This document shows positions 59,060 through 64,000 of a DNA stretch of 64,000 nucleotides, one piece after another. The DNA is from Burkholderiales bacterium (GTDB lineage: Bacteria; Pseudomonadota; Gammaproteobacteria; Burkholderiales; Burkholderiaceae_B), in NCBI GenBank assembly GCA_027484315.1, contig JAIXTE010000089.1:1-64000 (forward strand), given 5' to 3'. The translations under genes were made by a program, and so were the position numbers. A model generated the notes under the pieces. The model searched no databases, was not told the origin of the DNA, and worked only from the letters and a program-made list of their open reading frames with translations. Every line of letters starts with the position of its first letter. Position 1 is the stretch's first letter.

Positions 59060-59161
59060 TCTAGACAGTCAGCGCCTGCGCTTATTTTTCCTCCTCCCAA
59101 TAAATTCCCCACAACCTGTTTTTTTCTGGATGCATAGAAAACAATGGTAGTATTGTTTTGC

Positions 59162-59185
59162 TTACTATGCGTATAGTAAAACATT
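59162..59185 (+). promoter_or_regulatory. Palindromic site upstream of fliF
   Basis: Perfect TTACTAT-GCGT-ATAGTAA; GTATAGTAAAACATT is identical to 12932-12946. Confidence 0.5.
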
Positions 59186-59216
59186 TTCTAAAAAACAAAA
59201 TTACCAAGGTTTCCAT

Positions 59217-60998
59217 ATGCAAGGTGATTCTCTAGCTGCCTCTGGCGGCGCCCAAGGACTAAATCTAGGTCTAGGCAACAACCAGGGTTTACCTAAGACG
59301 GGTGTCCAGTCGATCAAAGCGCGATTTGACGATCTGCCGAAGGCAAACAAACTAGGTATCGCCATTGGGCTGCCGTTGATTCTGGCCATAGGGTTTGCAA
59401 TGATCCTTTGGGCTACATCAACCTCATACAAGGTCCTGTTTAATGGACTGAGCGATCAAGATGGCGGTGAGATTGTTGCTGCACTCACCAACATGAAAAT
59501 TCCATATAAATACTCCTCCTCGGGAACGTCAATCCTGGTGCCCGAAGACAAGGTTTACGATGCAAGACTTGCGCTGGCTTCTCAGGGTCTTCCAAAGGGG
59601 TCAACAAAAGGCATGGAGGTTATGGATAGCCAGGCTCTCGGCGTAACCCAATTCCAAGAGCAAGTAAACTATCAAAGAGGACTAGAGGGTGAGCTAGCAA
59701 AAAGTATTCAATCCCTCGATGCAGTCGAATCTGCACGTGTGCACCTTGCGATGCCCAAGCCTTCGATTTTTGTCAGGGATGAAGAGAAGCCCTCTGCCTC
59801 CGTAGTCGTGTCTCTGTATCGCGGAAAGTCCCTGACGCAATCGCAAATTGATGGGATTGTTCACCTTGTATCTTCATCTTTGCCAAACCTCAATCCCAAA
59901 GCTGTCTCAATTGTGGATCAGTCTGGAGCTCTTCTCACGAAGAATGATGAAGATGGTGTAAATGGAGCGACAACATCTCAGATGAGCCTCCAGGAAAAAA
60001 GGGAGAGGTCTTACGAGCAGTCGATTGTTGAAATCCTTACCCCTTTGTTTGGCCGGGAAAACGTCAGGGCTACCGTGTCAACTGACATGAATTTCAACGC
60101 AACAGAAAGAACGAAAGAGCTATACACACCGAACAATCAGGAAACGGCGGCCATTAGAAGTAAGCAGTCGAGTTCCACAGTAGATGGCGATGTGAGAAAC
60201 CCCTCGGGAATACCTGGCATCCTTGCAAACACACCGCCGGATGGGGCGCTTGCACAAATCGGTGGAAACCCACGTGATCTTACGCCGCCCTCCCCCAACA
60301 AGGATGTTGCTGTCCGTCAAAGTGATGAAGTCGTGAACTATGAGGTCGACCGAGAGGTTGTTCAGACCAAAGAGCAGGTCGGAACGGTAAATCGGTTGAC
60401 GGCGGGCGTTGTAATCAATTACAAGACAATCACAGATGGCGCCGGCGCTGTAAGAGAGGTTCCCTTGACCCCGCCTGAGCTAGCCGAGATCTCGGCTTTG
60501 GTGAAGAAGGCCATTGGCTTCAACGAGAGCCGTGGAGATGAACTGAATATCGTGAACCAGCCGTTCAACCGTGCAGTGGAAGCGGATGTCGGGTTCTGGA
60601 ATCAACCTCAGACCCTGGATACCCTGAAGTCAATAGGAATGCCTTTGGCTGTTGCCATGGTAATCGGATTCCTAATATTCGGATTGCTAAGGCCGCTGCT
60701 GAAACCTCTAATGGCGAATGACGCGAAAGACGGACCCGACTTGCTGCCAAATACGGCCGGCAATGTTCCTCTGCTTGCCTCTGCCGGTGGGGATTCTGAA
60801 GATGACGAATTTTATGTTTCCAAAGTTGACAAGGAATCCTTACGCCTGGAGAAGGAGCGTGAGGAGCGATTGGAAATGGTCAGAACATTGGCGAAGGAAA
60901 ACCCAGAGATCTTGGCTTCAGTGGTTAAGAACTGGATTGGCGGAGTGCCAATGGCAAAATCAGTGTCGATGAATACACCTACGAACGGAGCTGCTTAA
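59217..60998 (+). CDS. fliF: Flagellar MS-ring protein FliF
   Basis: YKVLFNGLSDQDGGEIVAALTNMKIPYKYSSSGTSILVPEDKVYDARLALASQGLPKG. Confidence 0.97.
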   Translation: MQGDSLAASGGAQGLNLGLGNNQGLPKTGVQSIKARFDDLPKANKLGIAIGLPLILAIGFAMILWATSTSYKVLFNGLSDQDGGEIVAALTNMKIPYKYSSSGTSILVPEDKVYDARLALASQGLPKGSTKGMEVMDSQALGVTQFQEQVNYQRGLEGELAKSIQSLDAVESARVHLAMPKPSIFVRDEEKPSASVVVSLYRGKSLTQSQIDGIVHLVSSSLPNLNPKAVSIVDQSGALLTKNDEDGVNGATTSQMSLQEKRERSYEQSIVEILTPLFGRENVRATVSTDMNFNATERTKELYTPNNQETAAIRSKQSSSTVDGDVRNPSGIPGILANTPPDGALAQIGGNPRDLTPPSPNKDVAVRQSDEVVNYEVDREVVQTKEQVGTVNRLTAGVVINYKTITDGAGAVREVPLTPPELAEISALVKKAIGFNESRGDELNIVNQPFNRAVEADVGFWNQPQTLDTLKSIGMPLAVAMVIGFLIFGLLRPLLKPLMANDAKDGPDLLPNTAGNVPLLASAGGDSEDDEFYVSKVDKESLRLEKEREERLEMVRTLAKENPEILASVVKNWIGGVPMAKSVSMNTPTNGAA

Positions 60999-62008
60999 TG
61001 TTACAAGAGAAGGCTGAACAGGGTTTAGAGAAGAGCGCAATCTTGATGTTGGCACTCGGCGAAGAGGGGGCCTCCTCCGTATTAAAACACTTGACTCCCA
61101 AGGAAGTTCAACGATTGGGCACGAAGATGTCGAAGACGCAGAACGTCACGATAGATGCCGTGGATTCAATCATGAAGGAACTGCTCGAATTCACCAATAC
61201 GCAGAGCGCACTGGGAATCAACTCAAGCAGCTACATCAAAAATGTGCTGAACAAAGCGCTGGGCGAAGAGAAAGCAAGTTACCTTCTGGATACGATCCTC
61301 ACCAGCAGTGACACCTCTGGCATTGAGGCTCTGAAGTGGATGGACCCACAATCTGTATCCGAATTGATTAAAGGCGAACATCCGCAGATCATCGCGACAA
61401 TCATGGTTCACCTTGACAAGGACCACTGCGCTGCGATCCTGAACCATCTAAATGAGAACCTGAAGTCAGATGTTGTTCTTCGAATTGCAACTTTAGATGG
61501 TATTCAGCCCAACGCATTGAAAGAATTGAATGATGAATTGTCGAAGCTGCTAACAGCCGGTGGAGATAAGATGAGCAAGAAAGCATTGGGTGGCCCGCGG
61601 ACTGCCGCTGAGATCCTGAATTATGTAGGCGCCACGAGCGAGAAGCATATTTTGGAAAGCATCGCATCTGTGGATTCAGAGCTCTCCGCAGCGATCCAGG
61701 ATGAAATGTTCACCTTCGAGAACATCCTCGATATATCTGATCGGGATGTGCAAAGAGTACTCAGGGAAATTGAGACGACTAAGCTGGCAGTGTCAGTTAA
61801 AGGAGCTTCTGAGGATGTTAAAAAGAAGATCTTCAACAACATGGGTGTTAGAGCAGCAAACGCGCTTAGAGACGAGATTGAGATGAAGGGCGCCGTAAGA
61901 ATATCCGAAATTGAAACCGCCCAGAAGGAAATCATCAAGGAGTTCAGGGACCGGGCCGATCGGGGGGAAATTACAATTCTGAAGGGTGGAGAGAGCGCCC
62001 TTGTATAA
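60998..62008 (+). CDS. fliG: Flagellar motor switch protein FliG
   Basis: KSAILMLALGEEGASSVLKHLTPKEVQRLGTKMSK; EHPQIIATIMVHLD. Confidence 0.97.
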   Translation: MLQEKAEQGLEKSAILMLALGEEGASSVLKHLTPKEVQRLGTKMSKTQNVTIDAVDSIMKELLEFTNTQSALGINSSSYIKNVLNKALGEEKASYLLDTILTSSDTSGIEALKWMDPQSVSELIKGEHPQIIATIMVHLDKDHCAAILNHLNENLKSDVVLRIATLDGIQPNALKELNDELSKLLTAGGDKMSKKALGGPRTAAEILNYVGATSEKHILESIASVDSELSAAIQDEMFTFENILDISDRDVQRVLREIETTKLAVSVKGASEDVKKKIFNNMGVRAANALRDEIEMKGAVRISEIETAQKEIIKEFRDRADRGEITILKGGESALV

Positions 62009-62879
62009 GCTAAATAAGGAATTGGCCCCCAAGGTAAATGCATTCCGAGGACTCGAAAGTTTTGATGTCCCGGAGAAGCTTGAGAAAAAGATTGAATTGC
62101 CACTTGAGCCCATCGAAAAAATCGGCGTTTCTCAAGCCAAGTTGGATGCAGAATACCTGAGATTAAAAGAGTGGGAAGCCAGTCTAATCACCCGTGAGCA
62201 AGACCTTGATGAAAGGGCTCGTGCAGTCTTTGACATTGCACAGAACGATGGGCTTCAATCAGGTTACCGCGAGGGTTGGGAAATATCTGGGCGCGAGCGT
62301 GAGTTGCTCATAAACCTGTCGTCGAGCATTGAATCAGAATTTATTGCAGTCCGAACCTCGCTTGCGCCTTGTGCACTTGAGTTGGCTGTTCACGCAGCAC
62401 GCCATGTTGTTCATGAGTCCTGCAGCCTAAGTATTGAGAACACATATAAAAATCTGTCTGCTGTTGTGTCTGGTTTGGACCTCAACACAGGCCTAATTGA
62501 GATCTCGTGCAATAGCAGGACAGCAAAAACATTAGAAAATCAGAATGTAGCTGAATCTCTCCGAAACAGGTTCACAATAAAAATCGACGAGTCGCTAGAA
62601 GACATGGGGTTTCTGGTCACCCACGGAAAGGGTTCAATAGACTCAACAATTGAAACGCGATGGAAACGAGCGCTAAGTCAAATCCATTCGGGTGTCGAAT
62701 ATGCAGCACGCTCTGACCAAGATGAAGTTGGGAGTGTTTTTGAGGCTAGAAGGTTATCAGACATCTCCAAACATGATCAAGCGACTGCCCCGCCCCATGG
62801 CGACCAGGTTCCGAATAAAGAAATAAATGTAGAGCAAGGTGTGCCTGGCGACAGTGATGAGTTCCTCAGGAGAAAATAG
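61986..62879 (+). CDS. fliH: Flagellar assembly protein FliH
   Basis: Between fliG and fli[12 protein letters not shown] and [17 protein letters not shown]-type helices. Confidence 0.85.
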   Translation: MERAPLYKLNKELAPKVNAFRGLESFDVPEKLEKKIELPLEPIEKIGVSQAKLDAEYLRLKEWEASLITREQDLDERARAVFDIAQNDGLQSGYREGWEISGRERELLINLSSSIESEFIAVRTSLAPCALELAVHAARHVVHESCSLSIENTYKNLSAVVSGLDLNTGLIEISCNSRTAKTLENQNVAESLRNRFTIKIDESLEDMGFLVTHGKGSIDSTIETRWKRALSQIHSGVEYAARSDQDEVGSVFEARRLSDISKHDQATAPPHGDQVPNKEINVEQGVPGDSDEFLRRK

Positions 62880-64000
62880 TGCAGGATGTACTTAACTATC
62901 TTGTTGAATGTAAATCGCTTGTTCTGGGCAATCTTGGAGCAAGGAATGTTGGCCAATTGTGCAGAGTTTCCGGTCTTCTCCTTGAGGTGGAAGGACTGAA
63001 GCTTCCTGTAGGAAGCGTCTGTGTGGTTGAGCAGGTCGACGGAGAGAAAGTAGATGCTGAGGTTGTTGGATTTAACTCCGACAAGCTTTTCTTGATGCCC
63101 CTTGAACAAATTTCAGGTCTTCTTCCGGGCGCCAAAGTTTATGCGGAGGAAATGCCTCCCTCGTATCCGGTGTTTGGACAGCAAATAAAAAAGCCCTTTT
63201 ATCAAACAAACGGCATCAAGTACCTACCCATGGGCGATGAGCTGCTGGGACGCGTAGTAGATGCACAGGGCAAGCCCCTGGACAGCAGCCCTACCCCGCG
63301 ATCCTCCTCTTACGGTTGCCTGAAGAGCCCACCAATAAATCCATTGGAAAGAACCCCCATTTCGGAACCGCTTGACGTTGGGGTGCGAGCAATCAATTCG
63401 ATTCTCACCGTTGGCAAGGGTCAGCGGATAGGTTTGTTCGCTGGGTCCGGCGTGGGCAAATCGGTTCTTCTTGGCATGATGGCAAAATACACCAGAGCAA
63501 GCAGGGTAGTCGTTGGGCTGATAGGCGAACGCGGCCGGGAAGTAAAAGAGTTCATCGAGCAAAATCTGGGTGAGGAAGGACTGATGCGCTCGGTTGTCGT
63601 TGCAGCACCTGCTGACTGCTCCCCTCTGCTGCGGATGCAGGGCGCGGCATACGCAACCTCGATTGCGGAGCACTTCAGGGAGCAAGGACATGACGTTCTG
63701 CTCATAATGGATTCACTTACGAGATATGCAATGGCGCAGCGCGAGCTTGCTCTATCAATGGGCGAGCCCCCGGCAACCAAAGGATATCCACCATCAGTAT
63801 TTGCTAAATTACCCGCTCTTGTTGAAAGGGCTGGTAACGGAAAGACCGGTGGGGGTTCTATAACTGCGTTCTACACAGTTCTCACTGAGGGTGATGACCA
63901 ACAAGATCCAATCGCTGATTCAGCCAGGGCTATCTTGGATGGCCATATAGTTCTTAGCCGGAGCCTGGCAGATGCCGGTCATTATCCAGCGATTGATATT
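62879..64000 (+). CDS. fliI: Flagellum-specific ATP synthase FliI (5' part; runs off the window end)
   Basis: GTG start overlapping the fliH stop; own translation [47 protein letters not shown]...[16 protein letters not shown]. Confidence 0.96.
   Translation, partial: MQDVLNYLVECKSLVLGNLGARNVGQLCRVSGLLLEVEGLKLPVGSVCVVEQVDGEKVDAEVVGFNSDKLFLMPLEQISGLLPGAKVYAEEMPPSYPVFGQQIKKPFYQTNGIKYLPMGDELLGRVVDAQGKPLDSSPTPRSSSYGCLKSPPINPLERTPISEPLDVGVRAINSILTVGKGQRIGLFAGSGVGKSVLLGMMAKYTRASRVVVGLIGERGREVKEFIEQNLGEEGLMRSVVVAAPADCSPLLRMQGAAYATSIAEHFREQGHDVLLIMDSLTRYAMAQRELALSMGEPPATKGYPPSVFAKLPALVERAGNGKTGGGSITAFYTVLTEGDDQQDPIADSARAILDGHIVLSRSLADAGHYPAIDI

Noticed and set aside
1-64000. CRISPR arrays
   Set aside because: No regularly spaced direct repeats of CRISPR length were seen; the repeats found are protein-coding or transposon ends.
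1-64000. tRNA or rRNA genes
   Set aside because: No T-loop/acceptor combination or rRNA conserved segments were noticed; a tRNAscan run was not possible.

Overview
The window is a bacterial flagellar locus interrupted by two large accessory blocks. Flagellar genes at the edges and centre: flhA (partial) and flhB (1-2111, minus); a canonical flagellin, a large repeat-bearing flagellin and fliD (31.4-38.0 kb); flgBCD-FGHIJKL, a glycosyltransferase-like ORF, fliS, a fliT-like ORF, a fliK-like ORF, an flhB-C-terminal paralog, and fliFGH plus partial fliI (47.4-64.0 kb). flgE is absent from its usual place between flgD and flgF, and fliE is not next to fliF. The first accessory block (about 2.2-29.7 kb) has a replication/plasmid-like character: DnaG-type primase with an atypical Cys4 zinc ribbon, DnaB helicase, SSB-like fragment, a DnaQ-fold protein with apparently lost catalytic residues, SF1 helicase-phospholipase D fusion, sigma-region-4 protein, MinD/MinE without MinC, response regulator-TPR protein, retropepsin-like protease and many unknown proteins. 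The second block (about 38.0-47.2 kb) has a DUF559-like nuclease, an SF1 helicase and large unknown proteins. The strongest new observations are: (1) a transposase-less 936-bp element carrying vapBC, with 25-bp terminal inverted repeats (23/25) and a perfect 8-bp target-site duplication, inserted just upstream of a sigma-28-like flagellin promoter; (2) a structured, apparently non-coding region next to dnaB with two abutting long stems; (3) a recurrent palindromic motif upstream of flhB, fliF and two accessory genes; (4) a 17-A tract in minD just before its membrane-targeting helix; (5) the degenerate DnaQ-like protein. All calls were made by reading the sequence; no database search was run. 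A large plasmid or chromid origin is an inference only.
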